Assembly (NCBI GenBank): GCA_911728455.2
Contig: OU452223.1
Location: forward strand, 6,222,174-6,286,173
Length of the DNA: 64,000 nt
Reading direction: 5' to 3'
Source of the DNA: Marthasterias glacialis
Lineage: Eukaryota; Echinodermata; Asteroidea; Forcipulatida; Asteriidae
The notes beneath the pieces are model-generated. The model was not told the origin of the DNA and searched no databases. It saw only the letters and a list, made by a program, of their open reading frames with translations. Positions within the stretch are counted from its first letter, which is position 1; every line of letters begins with the position of its first letter. The translations under genes and the position numbers were made by a program. Below are positions 9,851-23,908 of this stretch, in pieces.

Positions 9851-11985
9851 ACTAGAGATTTAGAGTTTGTGGACAAACTCACGGTGTTCGGCTTAATTAC
9901 GTAATTGAAAATTTTAAGGTCAATATTATGTGCACGTTTCTTGTCTATTTGTGCTATGCTGACGGGCAAAATATTTAGTTGTACTTTTTTATCTTTATTC
10001 ATGAAGGTTTGTCATATGAAACTTCGACTTCCGGTTTGACAGGAACTAAAGGTCAAATGGGGTCACACCTTGTGCATGGTATCTAGAATTGTCAGAGAGC
10101 TTGAAATTGATGTAACGATTATTAATGTACCACGTTTCATTAATAAGGTACATATTTTTGTAGTACAAACTTATACTTCCGGTTTCGACCGGAAGTGAAG
10201 GTCAAATGAGGTCACACTTTGTAAATATTTGTAGAATCGTCGAGGGGCTTTAAAATTAAGTTATACAATTAATATACAAATTTACGTAATTCAGAAACGA
10301 TTTTTCATAACAAAACTACTACTTCCGGTTTCGACCGGAAGTGAAGGTCAAACGGGGTCACATTCTGTGTAAGATTTGTTTAGTACTTCAAGACCTTTCA
10401 TATTGTGTAAGAATCATTTATGTAGCATGTATTATTCTTAAGATATGATTATTTTAGTATAAAACTTCAATTTAATGTAATGACGTCATCGATGACGTCA
10501 TCATTCCAAAAATTTTGCTTTGTCATATACACACTGTGGTCTAGGTGTACAGTAAGTTTCGAGACCGAACATGCTTTATTTTTTGAGATAGCAAAATAAT
10601 TTTTTTTGACCTCGTGTCTCAATTTCGTTGTGACGTAGCTATGACGTCATATATTACATTTCTAGAATGCTCCTGAGTTAAAGAAAATATTATTCATTGA
10701 AAGTTTGTTGATATTTTCAATCACTTAGGCTCTAGAGCCCCAAATAACATGATTTGTTACTTTAACTTCCGGTTTCTACCGGAAGTAAAGGTCGAATCAG
10801 GTCACAGTTTGCATACAATTTGTCCAACATCACAAGACCTTTCATATGCACCAAAGATTTTGAATGTAGCATTTGCCGTTCTTGAGTTATGAATTTTTTG
10901 AACTATTTATTACATGGATGAAGGCTGCAGTATCTTTTTACATTGGAATTTTCATGTAAACACCCACGAAGTGAAAAAATAACTGATAGTATACAACACT
11001 TTTAATTACATTTCAAAATAGTATTCATTTTGCCTTTTATCGAAACATTAAGCCTTGCTGCCCTCCATTTTGTTCGGCATCTACGTGGTGTCAATAAAAT
11101 AAAGAAGTGTGCGTCCATACAGGTTTGAGGGCGCTATTTCAAATTAACGGTCTTTGTAAAAGCACTGTGTATGCGCCTCGCAGGTTCATTTCTTGGAAGC
11201 ATGCCAAGTCACTGTGCACGCATTACTGTTGTTGACACTACTACCGAGCAGCGCTGTGTATATACTATACACAACACGCTGTAAAATCCTAGAGTGCACA
11301 CGCACGGGGTGCAATACAGTAAGGTAACTGTACAGACTCTATCGGCGATCGCGCTAAAAACGGCACTTTTCACCTTAATATAACTTCGTTATGCAACGGC
11401 CAATTTTGTTCAAATTTCACAATTAGGCTTTTATAGTCGTTATCTATTACTAAAAAATTCAACATGTAGTTTGCTCAAAAATAATTGGAAATAAACTTTT
11501 TTTTATTTTTAAACTCGTCGTCGTAACAAACTGTAACATTTGATGACGTCATCAATGTATTATTTTCAAAGGACATAAACTACATTTTATTTCGTACACT
11601 GAAACCAGGTCCAAATTCTGTTTCATATTGACTCCACCGCTTAAATTGTGACTTTTTAAGCATTTTTTGCTTCAACTTCCGGTTTGAACCGGAAGACAAG
11701 GTCAAATTGGGGTCATCTCTGTGAGACATTTAATTATTTTTTAAAGACCTTTCCGATGATGTACAGATTGTAAAAATCCATTGTGTACTTCAGGAGTTAT
11801 GATTTTTTGAATTATTTAACGTTTATTTATCGTCATGACGTCATCAATGACGTCATCATTCCAAAAAATTTGCGGTTTCATCTACTCACTAATATCTTTG
11901 TACATGGTAAGTTTCAAGTTCATACAAGCTTAACTTTTTGAGAAAATTTGCGGACAAGTTTCGACGACTAAGAAAGCCCAGAAAA
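9851..11985 (+). repeat. Array unit 1 (type A with core insert)
   Basis: About 2.1 kb. It opens with the hairpin GAGTTTGT-gg-ACAAACTC followed by ACGGTGTTCGG, then four CTTCCGGTTT..ACCGGAAG palindromes spaced 140-440 bp apart. Double TGACGTCA sites lie at 10482-10501. Unlike units 2 and 3 it carries about 0.9 kb (10.93-11.81 kb) of the core found in type B units, including the text TGCCCTCCATTTTGTTCGGC and the CATTTGATGACGTCATCAAT word. It ends in GACTAAGAAAGCCCAGAAAAA. Confidence 0.85.
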
Positions 11986-13228
11986 ACTAGAGATTTAGAG
12001 TTTGTGGACAAACTCACGGTGTTCGGCTTAATTACGTAATTGAAAATTTTAAGGTCAATATTATGTGCACGTTTCTTGTCTATTTGTGCTATGCTGACGG
12101 GCGAAATATTTAGTTGTACTTTTTTATCTTTATTCATGAAGGTTTGTCATATGAAACTTCAACTTCCGGTTTGACAGGAACTAAAGGTCAAATGGGGTCA
12201 CACCTTGTGCATGGTATCTAGAATTGTCAGAGAGCTTTAAATTGATGTAACGATTATTAATGTACCACGTTTCATTAATAAGGTACATATTTTTGTAGTA
12301 CAAACTTATACTTCCGGTTTCGACCGGAAGTGAAGGTCAAATGAGGTCACACTTTGTAAATATTTGTAGAATCGTCGAGGGGCTTTAAAATTAAGTTATA
12401 CAATTAATATACAAATTTACGTAATTCAGAAACGATTTTTCATAACAAAACTACTACTTCCGGTTTCGACCGGAAGTGAAGGTCAAATGGGGTCACACTC
12501 TGTGTAAGATTTGTTTAGTACTTCAAGACCTTTCATATGGTGTAAAGATCATGTACGTAGCATATATTATTCTTAAGATATGATTATTTGAGTATAAAAC
12601 TTCAATTTAATGTAATGACGTCATCGATGACGTCATCATTTCCAAAATTTTGCTTTGTCATATACACACTGAGGTCTAGGTATATAGTAAGTATCAAGTC
12701 CGTACATGCTTTAGTTTTTGAGATAGCAAAATAATTTTTTTTTCGACCTCGTGTATCAATTTCGTTGTGACGTAGCTATGACGTCATACATTACATTTTT
12801 AGAATGCTCGTGAGCTAACAAAAATATTATGCATTGAAAGTTAGTTGATATTTTTAATCACTTAGGCTCTAGAGCCCCAAATAACATGAATTTTAACTTT
12901 AACTTCCGGTTTTGACCGGAAGTAAAGGTCAAATGGGGTCACGGTGTGCATACAATTTGTTTCACATCACAAGACCTTTCATATGCATTAAAGATTTTGA
13001 ATGTAGCATTTGCCGTTCTTGAGTTATTGAATTTTTGAATTATTTAACGTTTATTTAACCTAATGACGTCATCAATGACGTCATCATTCCCAAAAAGTTT
13101 CGGTATCATCCATTCACTAATATCTTTGTACATGGTAAGTTTCAAGTTCATACAAGCTTTACTTTTTGAGAAAATTTGCGGACAAGTTTCGACGACTAAG
13201 AAAGCCCAGAAAAAAAAAAAACAGAACA
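11986..13228 (+). repeat. Array unit 2 (type A, short)
   Basis: About 1.24 kb. The first 900 bp are very close to unit 1 and the last 150 bp match unit 1's end, without unit 1's core insert. Four CCGGTTT..ACCGGAA palindromes, a double TGACGTCA and a TGACGTAGCTATGACGTCA word are present. The tail is a short A-run. Confidence 0.85.
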
Positions 13229-14483
13229 ACTAGAAATTGAGAGTTTGTGAACAAACTCACGGTGTTCGGCGTAATTACGTAATTTTAAGGTCATTATTGT
13301 GTGCAGGTTTTTTGTCTGTTTGTGCCATGCTGACGGGCGAAATATTTATTTGTACTTTTGTATCTTTATGCATGAAGGTTTGACATATTAAACTTCAACT
13401 TCCGGTTTGACAGGATTTAAAGGTCAAATGGGGTCACAATTTGTGCATAACATCTAGAATTGCCAGAGAGCTCAAAATTGATGTAATGATTATTAATGTA
13501 CCACGTTTCATTAATAAGATACACAATTTTGTATGTACAAACTTATACTTCCGGTTTCGACCGGAAATGAAGGTCAAATGAGGTCACACAGTGTAAACAT
13601 TTGTAGAATCGTCGAAGGGCCTTAAAATTAAGTTATTATATTAATACACAAAATAATATTATACAGATACGATTTTTTATATAAAAAACTACTACTTCCG
13701 GTTTCGACCGGAAGTAAAGGTCAAATGGGGTCACACCCTGTGTAAGATTTGTTTAATACTTCATGACCTTTCATATGGTGTAAAGATCATGTATGTAGCA
13801 TATCTGATTCTGGAGATATGAGTATTTTAATAAAAAACGTCAATTTAATATAATGACGTCATCGATGACGTCATCATTCCAAATTTTGTTCTTTGTCATG
13901 TACACGCTTAGGTCTAAGTACGTGGTAAGTTTCAAGTCCGTACATGCTGTATTTTTTGAGATAGCAAAATATTTTTTTTTTCGACCTCGTGTACCAATTT
14001 CGTTGTGACGTAGCTATGACGTCATACATCATATTTTTAGAATGTTCTTGAGTTAAAGAAAATATTATGCATTGAACATTTTTTCATATTTTCATTCACT
14101 TAGGCTCTAGAGCCCAAAATAACATGATTTGTTACTTTAACTTCCGGTTTCGACCGGAAGTAAAGGTCAAATGGGGTCACGTTGTGCACCGCATTTGTAG
14201 GTCTTTATAAGAGGTTTCATGTAAAAAAAGAATCTTGAACGTAGCTCTTTTGGTTTTGAAGATATGAGTTTTCAAATTATTTAAGGTTTTTTTAACGTTT
14301 TTTTAACGTAATGACGTCATCAATGACGTCACCATTCCAAAAAAGTTGCGGTGCCGTCTACTCACCGAGGTTGATGTTCATGAGAAGTTTCAAGTTCATA
14401 CAAGTTTCAGTTTTTCTCAAAATTGGCGGAGAACGTTCAGGCAGAAGAAGAAGACGGAGAAAAAAAAAAAAAAAAAAAAAAAA
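13229..14483 (+). repeat. Array unit 3 (type A, more diverged)
   Basis: About 1.26 kb, the same order of motifs as unit 2 but with scattered substitutions; the hairpin stem is GAGTTTGT-ga-ACAAACTC. It ends with AGAAGAAGAAGACGGAG and a pure A-run of about 25 bases, the longest in the array. Confidence 0.85.
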
Positions 14484-17400
14484 ACTAGAAATGAGTTTTT
14501 GTGGCATCACAAAAACTAGGTGTTCGGAGTGTGATGTATTAAAAATGATTTTACGTGTTAAAAGTTAAATGAATTAAAAGTTAATCCAACTGATATATAA
14601 GAAAATATGAAGAAAAACATACGTTAAATTGAGCTTTATAATACAATATTTAATTTGAACATCCGGTTTGGACAGGAATTTCTAATCACTTTTAAATGAG
14701 GAGGTACTTCCAGTTTGACCGGAAGTAGAGTTCAGAGAGGTCACGCAATGTGTAACAAAGAAGGACCTTCCCTAACTTTGGTATTTGGTGAAAGAATCTT
14801 GTTCCTAGCTCTTACCATGTATTAATGAGGAGCTACTTCCGGTTTGATCTTAAGTAGAGGTCACAGAGGTCACCCAATGTGCAACAGAGAAGGACCCTCC
14901 CTAACCTTGGTATGTGGTGAAAGAATCATGTTCCTAGCTCTCACCATTTTTAAATAAAGAGCTACTTCCGGTTTGACCGGAAGTAGATGTCACAAAGTTC
15001 AATTAATGTTTCACAAATGAAGTCTTTCCCTAACCTTGATATTTCTCGAAACAATCATGTTCCTAACTCTAACCACTTTTACATGAAGAGCTACTTCCGG
15101 TTTGACCGGAAGTAGAGGTCATAGAGGTCACACGATTTGCAACAGAGAATGACCTTTCCTAACCTTGCTATTTGGTGAAGGAATCATGTTCCTAGTTCTT
15201 AGCAATGTTAAATAAAGAGCTACTTTCGGTTTGACCAGAAGTAGATGTCACAGAGGTCACTTATTGTGTCATAAAGAAAGACCCTCCCTTACTTTGACAT
15301 TTGTCAAAAAAATAAAGTTCATCTCTCAAACGGTTGATTTTTTGTTAATTTTTAAAGTTTTAAATAAGCCCTGCATTAAAGACTAACAAAGCTCGTTTTA
15401 TACTGACCAAAGAACTTAAAATTAGGCTTTATAACAATTGTTTCCTTCAACTTCCGGTTTGAACCGCAATACAAGGTCAAATTGGGGTCATTTCTTTGAG
15501 ACATTTAAATTGTTTCCAAAAGACCTTTGCGATGATGTGTAGATTGTAAAAATCCATTGTGCACTTCAGGAGTTCTGATTTAATTAATAAACTTTGTTTT
15601 ATTGTAACTCAACATCTGATGACGTCATCATGACGTCATCGTTTTATTTCGCTTCTTCATATTGAGGTTCAAGTATATGCACAGTTTCAAGGTTCAGTTT
15701 AATTTCAATGTTGAGTTATTTATTTGGAGAAAATTTTGGAGGAATGAAACATTTAAAGCAACAAAATGGTCTCTATGAGACACCGTATAACACATGGTTT
15801 TGATTTTGTTTGATATATTGAAAGTGAAATCAAATAAAACCTTTAAATATGAATATGAAAATAATTAAAAAGAGCTTTATCATATGTATTTCATGGGGAC
15901 TTCCGGTTTGGGCAGGAAGCGAGGTCAACTCAGGTCACTAAGAATTATAAAGAACCGCATACATTTATTGTAACTCGACTCCTGGAGGAAAAACAAGTTA
16001 CCTTTTTGGTTTTAACTGCCAGAGGAAAAACAATGTTTTCGTGCTTTACAAAGTGTACCTTTTCCACGCAGTGCAATTGGCTGCCGCCAGGTTGTGTGTT
16101 CAAAATAGTATTCATATTGCCTTTTATCAAAACATTAACCCTTGCTGCCCTCCGTTTTGTTCGGCATCTATTCGGTGTCAATAAAACAAAGTGTGTATCG
16201 CTAAAGAACGTTGGTGGCGCTATATCAAATTAACGGTCTTATTTTAACATCACGAACACTGGTGTACTGTACAGTCAATCTGACATTTGACAGATTCAAA
16301 TTCCGAGCTCATTATCTGTATTAAAAAGTTCAAAAGTTTTATAAAAACTACCCCACTTTGATAAATATCATAAACACTAGTGTGCACGGCTAAAGAAATA
16401 CACGGACATTTTGAAAGGCGATGACTTTACTTTTAAACTTTACTTTTAAACAGATTTACTCAGCGTATCCCGACAACAACTCTCGCGGGGGTAAAGTGCC
16501 TCTGGCCCCGCTGTTGCACACTTGTGACTCTCGTATGTAAGCACGTACGTGATCGGTATAATAGAACGAAAGACGATCATTTTGTGAATTGCATTTTCTC
16601 CACCATTATACTTCAAACAACTCACGTGAGCATGTGATCGTCTCAGTAAAGTCTCCTCTTCCTCTCCCTGTCACAATTAAGCCACCAGAATGACATAAAG
16701 GGAAACATTTCCACTCTGAACTTGGCATGACTTACATGTTTTTCTTTGCGTCGCCATTATTACACACACACACACACACGCAGAACTTAACAACACACCG
16801 CAAAGTTCGATGAACTGTGACAAGACCTGACTTGTTGCGTGTATGTATATACACAGCATGAAGTAAAAGCCTAGAGTGCACACGCACGAGGTGCAATACA
16901 GTAAGGTAACTGTACATACTCTATCGGCGATCGCGCTAAAAACGGCACTTTTCACCTTAATATAACTTTGTTATGCAACGGCCAATTTTGTTTAAATTTC
17001 ACAATTAGGCTTTTATAGTCGTTATCTATTACCAAAAAATTCAACACGTAGTTTGCTCCAAAAAAAATTTGAAATAAAAAAAAATATATTTTTAAACTCG
17101 TCGTCGTAACAAACTGTAACATTTGATGACGTCATCAATGTAATATTTTCAAAGGTCATAAACTACCTTTTACTTCGTACACTGAAACTATGTCCAAATT
17201 CTGTTTCATATTGACTCCACAGCTTAAATTCTGACTTTTTAGGCATTTTTGGCTTCAACTTCCGGTTTGAACCGGAAGACAAGGTCAAGTTGGGGTCATC
17301 TCTGTGAGACATTTAATTATTTTTCAAAGACCTTTCCGATGAGGTATAGATTGTAAAAATCCATTGTGTACTTCAGGAGTTATGATTTTTTTAATTATTA

Positions 17401-17579
17401 AACTTTGATTTAACGTAATTCGACACCAGATGACGTCATGATGACGTCATTGTTCAAGTGCCGTCTTCAAGTTAAGGTTCAAGTATGTGCCAAGTTTCAA
17501 GGTTCAATTCATTTTCAATCTTGAGTTATCTTTTGGATATAAGTTCCCAGGAAGAAGAAGAAGAAGAAGTAAAAGTAAA
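14484..17579 (+). repeat. Array unit 4 (type B, 3.1 kb)
   Basis: It opens with the hairpin AGTTTTTGTG-gcat-CACAAAAACT followed by AGGTGTTCGG. Five about 129-bp core repeats with GAGCTACTTCCGG..ACCGGAAGTAG follow at 14.70-15.28 kb. A single-copy-like core (15.9-17.4 kb) includes an (AC)9 tract at 16762-16779. The unit ends in GAAGAAGAAGAAGAAG and a short A-rich tail. Small open frames inside (60-92 codons) have no recognisable protein and recur only because the unit is repeated. Confidence 0.88.
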
Positions 17580-20500
17580 ACTAGAAATGAGTTTTTGTGG
17601 CATCACAAAAACTAGGTGTTCGGAGTGTGATGTATTAAAAATGATTTTACGTGTTAAAAGTTAAATGAATTAAAAGTTAATCCAACTGATATATAAGAAA
17701 ATATGAAGAAAAACATACGTTAAATTGAGCTTTATAATACAATATTTAATTTGAACATCCGGTTTGGACAGGAATTTCTAATCACTTTTAAATGAGGAGG
17801 TACTTCCAGTTTGACCGGAAGTAGAGTTCAGAGAGGTCACGCAATGTGTAACAAAGAAGGACCTTCCCTAACTTTGGTATTTGGTGAAAGAATCTTGTTC
17901 CTAGCTCTTACCATGTATTAATGAGGAGCTACTTCCGGTTTGATCTTAAGTAGAGGTCACAGAGGTCACCCAATGTGCAACAGAGAAGGACCCTCCCTAA
18001 CCTTGGTATGTGGTGAAAGAATCATGTTCCTAGCTCTCACCATTTTTAAATAAAGAGCTACTTCCGGTTTGACCGGAAGTAGATGTCACAAAGTTCAATT
18101 AATGTTTCACAAATGAAGTCTTTCCCTAACCTTGATATTTCTCGAAACAATCATGTTCCTAACTCTAACCACTTTTACATGAAGAGCTACTTCCGGTTTG
18201 ACCGGAAGTAGAGGTCATAGAGGTCACACGATTTGCAACAGAGAATGACCTTTCCTAACCTTGCTATTTGGTGAAGGAATCATGTTCCTAGTTCTTAGCA
18301 ATGTTAAATAAAGAGCTACTTTCGGTTTGACCAGAAGTAGATGTCACAGAGGTCACTTATTGTGTCATAAAGAAAGACCCTCCCTTACTTTGACATTTGT
18401 CAAAAAAATAAAGTTCATCTCTCAAACGGTTGATTTTTTGTTAATTTTTAAAGTTTTAAATAAGCCCTGCATTAAAGACTAACAAAGCTCGTTTTATACT
18501 GACCAAAGAACTTAAAATTAGGCTTTATAACAATTGTTTCCTTCAACTTCCGGTTTGAACCGCAATACAAGGTCAAATTGGGGTCATTTCTTTGAGACAT
18601 TTAAATTGTTTCCAAAAGACCTTTGCGATGATGTGTAGATTGTAAAAATCCATTGTGCACTTCAGGAGTTCTGATTTAATTAATAAACTTTGTTTTATTG
18701 TAACTCAACATCTGATGACGTCATCATGACGTCATCGTTTTATTTCGCTTCTTCATATTGAGGTTCAAGTATATGCACAGTTTCAAGGTTCAGTTTAATT
18801 TCAATGTTGAGTTATTTATTTGGAGAAAATTTTGGAGGAATGAAACATTTAAAGCAACAAAATGGTCTCTATGAGACACCGTATAACACATGGTTTTGAT
18901 TTTGTTTGATATATTGAAAGTGAAATCAAATAAAACCTTTAAATATGAATATGAAAATAATTAAAAAGAGCTTTATCATATGTATTTCATGGGGACTTCC
19001 GGTTTGGGCAGGAAGCGAGGTCAACTCAGGTCACTAAGAATTATAAAGAACCGCATACATTTATTGTAACTCGACTCCTGGAGGAAAAACAAGTTACCTT
19101 TTTGGTTTTAACTGCCAGAGGAAAAACAATGTTTTCGTGCTTTACAAAGTGTACCTTTTCCACGCAGTGCAATTGGCTGCCGCCAGGTTGTGTGTTCAAA
19201 ATAGTATTCATATTGCCTTTTATCAAAACATTAACCCTTGCTGCCCTCCGTTTTGTTCGGCATCTATTCGGTGTCAATAAAACAAAGTGTGTATCGCTAA
19301 AGAACGTTGGTGGCGCTATATCAAATTAACGGTCTTATTTTAACATCACGAACACTGGTGTACTGTACAGTCAATCTGACATTTGACAGATTCAAATTCC
19401 GAGCTCATTATCTGTATTAAAAAGTTCAAAAGTTTTATAAAAACTACCCCACTTTGATAAATATCATAAACACTAGTGTGCACGGCTAAAGAAATACACG
19501 GACATTTTGAAAGGCGATGACTTTACTTTTAAACTTTACTTTTAAACAGATTTACTCAGCGTATCCCGACAACAACTCTCGCGGGGGTAAAGTGCCTCTG
19601 GCCCCGCTGTTGCACACTTGTGACTCTCGTATGTAAGCACGTACGTGATCGGTATAATAGAACGAAAGACGATCATTTTGTGAATTGCATTTTCTCCACC
19701 ATTATACTTCAAACAACTCACGTGAGCATGTGATCGTCTCAGTAAAGTCTCCTCTTCCTCTCCCTGTCACAATTAAGCCACCAGAATGACATAAAGGGAA
19801 ACATTTCCACTCTGAACTTGGCATGACTTACATGTTTTTCTTTGCGTCGCCATTATTACACACACACACACACGCAGAACTTAACAACACACCGCAAAGT
19901 TCGATGAACTGTGACAAGACCTGACTTGTTGCGTGTATGTATATACACAGCATGAAGTAAAAGCCTAGAGTGCACACGCACGAGGTGCAATACAGTAAGG
20001 TAACTGTACATACTCTATCGGCGATCGCGCTAAAAACGGCACTTTTCACCTTAATATAACTTTGTTATGCAACGGCCAATTTTGTTTAAATTTCACAATT
20101 AGGCTTTTATAGTCGTTATCTATTACCAAAAAATTCAACACGTAGTTTGCTCCAAAAAAAATTTGAAATAAAAAAAAATATATTTTTAAACTCGTCGTCG
20201 TAACAAACTGTAACATTTGATGACGTCATCAATGTAATATTTTCAAAGGTCATAAACTACCTTTTACTTCGTACACTGAAACTATGTCCAAATTCTGTTT
20301 CATATTGACTCCACAGCTTAAATTCTGACTTTTTAGGCATTTTTGGCTTCAACTTCCGGTTTGAACCGGAAGACAAGGTCAAGTTGGGGTCATCTCTGTG
20401 AGACATTTAATTATTTTTCAAAGACCTTTCCGATGAGGTATAGATTGTAAAAATCCATTGTGTACTTCAGGAGTTATGATTTTTTTAATTATTAAACTTT

Positions 20501-20682
20501 GATTTAACGTAATTCGACACCAGATGACGTCATGATGACGTCATTGTTCAAGTGCCGTCTTCAAGTTAAGGTTCAAGTATGTGCCAAGTTTCAAGGTTCA
20601 ATTCATTTTCAATCTTGAGTTATCTTTTGGATATAAGTTCCCAGGAAGAAGAAGAAGAAGAAGTAAAAGTAAAAAAAAAAAA
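17580..20682 (+). repeat. Array unit 5, near-perfect duplicate of unit 4
   Basis: By eye this is identical to unit 4 at an offset of 3096 bp over nearly its whole length. The only differences I found are one AC repeat fewer in the dinucleotide tract (offset falls to 3094) and a longer A-tail. This implies a very recent tandem duplication, gene conversion, or an assembly duplication. Confidence 0.9.
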
Positions 20683-21446
20683 AACTAGACATAAGTTTTT
20701 GTGACATCACAAAAACAAGGTGTTCGGAATATGGTAGTTAAAGTTGTTATTTAATGTATCAACTTAAGTATCTAAAAATATGAACATAAAAACGTAAATT
20801 GTGCTTTGAAATTTAATTAATTTGCAGCAGAGGACCTTCATGTTCCTAGCTCTTACCATTTTTTTCCCGGTTTGACCGGAAGTACAGGTACGCAATATGA
20901 AACAGAGAAGGACCTTACCAAACCTTGGTATTTTGTGAAAGAATCATGTTCCTACCTCTAACAACTTAAAAAAATGAGGAGCTACTTTCGGCTTCACCGG
21001 AAGTAGAGGCACAGAGGTCACGCAAAGTGCAACAGAGAAGGGTCATCCCTTACCTTGGTATTAGGTGAAATAGACATGTTCCTAGCTCTAACCATTTTTA
21101 AATAAAGATCTACTTCCGGTTTGACCGGAAGTAGAGGTCATAAAGGTCACGCAATGTAACAGAGAAGGATCCTCCCTAACCTTGGTATTTGGTGAAAGAA
21201 TCATGTTCCTGGCTCTTACCATTTTTAAATAAAGAGCTACTTCCGGTTTGACCGGAAGTAGAGGTCACAAAGGTCACGCAATGTGCAACAGAAAAGGATC
21301 CTCCCTAATCTTGGTACTTGGTGAAAGAATCATGTTCCTACCTCTGACAACTTTTGAATGAGGAGCTACTTCCGGTTTTTCCGGAAGTAGAGGTCACACA
21401 GGTCACGCAATGTGCAACATAGAAGGACATTCCCTAACCTACAATT

Positions 21447-21760
21447 CGTCACCGTTTTCACGAACAGCTACTTATCTTTAAATCCCATGTTGAAAGAGGC
21501 GATTTTTCGTTTTCACGAACAGCCACTTATCTTTAATTAATATTTAATCATATTTTAGCATTTCTCCATATAAAAAATACGATTCTATAGGTACGATTAT
21601 TTACTTGAGTATCGTTTAACATCGCATTGATGAAAAATAGTACTTATTTTAACCTGTGGAATGACGTTTTCAACGCAAACAAAACTTCAACGTTGATAAA
21701 CTCAAAAACGAATATTCTAGCGCACATAAAGGTAAGTGGCTGTTCGTGAAAACGGTGATG
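21447..21760. mobile_element. MITE inserted in array unit 6, AATT target duplication
   Basis: The ends read CGTCACCGTTTTCACGAAC at the left and, reverse-complemented, CATCACCGTTTTCACGAAC at the right. The left end region is partly repeated just inside. AATT flanks both sides (21443-21446 and 21761-21764). The matching place in units 7 and 9 reads uninterrupted (CTACAATCTGATGTAAG), so this is a clean insertion into one array unit. Confidence 0.8.
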
Positions 21761-23726
21761 AATTGATGTAAGAATTGTGAATATGTAATAAAAACTTCTT
21801 AAAATATGAATTTTTGAATATATGAACTTCCGGTTTGAACCGGAAGACAAGGTCACATTGGGGTCATGTCTGTGGGGCGATTACGCATTTTTTAATGACC
21901 TTTCAGATGATGTATAGATTGTAAAAATCCATTAAGTACTTCAGGAGTTATGATTTTTTGAAATAATAAACTTTGATTTAATAAATATGAATATAAAAAT
22001 AATTAAGAGCTTTATCATATGTATTTCATGGGGACTTCCGGTTTGGGCAGGAAGCGAGGTCAACTCAGGTCACTAAGAATTATAAAGAACCGCATACATT
22101 TATTGTAACTCAACTCCTGGAGGAAAAACAAGTTACCTTTTTGGTTTTAACTGCCAGGAAAAACAATGTTTTCGTGCTTTACAAAGTGTTCCTTTTCCAC
22201 GCAGTGCAATTGGCTGCCGCCAGTTTGTGTGTTCAAAATAGTATTCATATTGCCTTTTATCAAAACATTAACCCTTGCTGCCCTCCGTTTTGTTCGGCAT
22301 CTATTCGGTGTCAATAAAACAAAGTGTGTATCGCTAAAGAACGTTGGTGGCGCTATATCAAATTAACGGTCTTATTTTAACATCACGAACACTGGTGTAC
22401 TATACAGTCAATCTGACATTTGACAGATTCAAATTCCGAGCTCATTATCTGTATTAAAAAGTTCAAAAGTTTTATAAAAACTACCCCACTTTGATAAACA
22501 TCATAAACACAAGTGTGCACGGCTAAAGAAATACACGGACATTTTGAAAGGCGATGACTTTACTTTTAAACTTTACTTTTAAACAGTTTTACTCAGCGTA
22601 TCCCGACAACAACTCTCGCGGGGGTAAAGTGCCTCTGGCCCCGCTGTTGCACACTTGTGACTCTCGTATGTAAGCACGTACGTGATCGGTATAATAGAAC
22701 GAAAGACGATCATTTTGTCAATTGCATTTTCTCCACCATTATACTTCAAACAACTCACGTGAGCATGTGATCGTCTCAGTAAAGTCTCCTCTTCCTCTCC
22801 CTGTCACAATTAAGCCACCAGAATGACATAAAGGGAAACATTTCCACTCTGAACTTGGCATGACTTACATGTTTTTCTTTGCGTCGCCATTATTACACAC
22901 ACACACACACACACGCAGAACTTAACAACACACCGCAAAGTTCGATGAACTGTGACAAGACCTGACTTGTTGCGTGTAAGTATATACACAGCATGCAGTA
23001 AAAGCCTAGAGTGCACACGCACGAGGTGCAATACAGTAAGGTAACTGTAGATACTCTATCGGCGATCGCGCTAAAAACGGCACTTTTCACCTTAATATAA
23101 CTTCGTTATGCAACGGCCAATTTTGTTTAAATTTCACAATTAGGCTTTTATAGTCGTTATTTATTACTAAAAAATTCAACATGTAGTTTGCTCAAAAAAA
23201 AAATTGAAATAAAAAATTAATTATTTTTAAACTCGTCGTCGTAACAAACTGTAACATTTGATGACGTCATCAATGTAATATTTTCAAAGGTCATAAACTA
23301 CATTTTACTTCGTACACTGAAACCATGTCCAAATTCTGTTTCATATTGACTCCACAGCTTAAATTCTGACTTTTTAAGCATTTTTGGCTTCAACTTCCGG
23401 TTTGAACCGGAAGACAAGGTCAAGTTGAGGTCATCTCTGTGAGACATTTAATTATTTTTCAAAGACCTTTCCGATGAGGTATAGATTGTAAAAATCCATT
23501 GTGTACTTCAGGAGTTATGATTTTTTTAATTATTAAACTTTGATATAACGTAATTCGACACCAGATGACGTCATGATGACGTCATTGTTCAAGTGCCGTC
23601 TTCAAGTTAAGGTTCAAGTATGTGCCAAGTTTCAAGGTTCAATTCAATTTCAATCTTGAGTTATCTTTTGGATATAAGTTCCCGGGAAGAAGAAGAAGAA
23701 GAAGTAAAAGTAAAAAAAAAAATAAA

Positions 23727-23908
23727 AACTCGAACAATAACAAGAGGTTTTCGGCTGTTGGCCGAACACCTAAAAACTCGAACAATAACAAGAGGTCTTC
23801 GGCGGTTGGCCGAACACCTAAAAAAAAAACTCGAACAATAACAAGAGGTCTTCGGCGGTTGGCCGAACACCTAATAACAATAGGTTTTCGGCTGCTGGCC
23901 GAACACCT
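23727..23908 (+). repeat. Cluster of four terminal hairpin modules
   Basis: About 48-bp modules each read CGAACAATAACAAGAGG then TCTTCGGCGGTTGGCCGAA and CACCT, with an A-rich linker. Each folds as AGGTNTTCGGC / GCCGAACACCT with a 4-5 base loop and one mismatch. The distal arm CCGAACACCT is the inverted complement of AGGTGTTCGG near the 5' end of the units, consistent with a 3' terminal hairpin and subterminal inverted repeat. Confidence 0.8.

Noticed and set aside
15945-19329. Repeated 75-92-residue open frames in the array as a gene family
   Set aside because: They recur only because the units are duplicated, overlap each other on both strands, and have no domain, codon bias or splice context.
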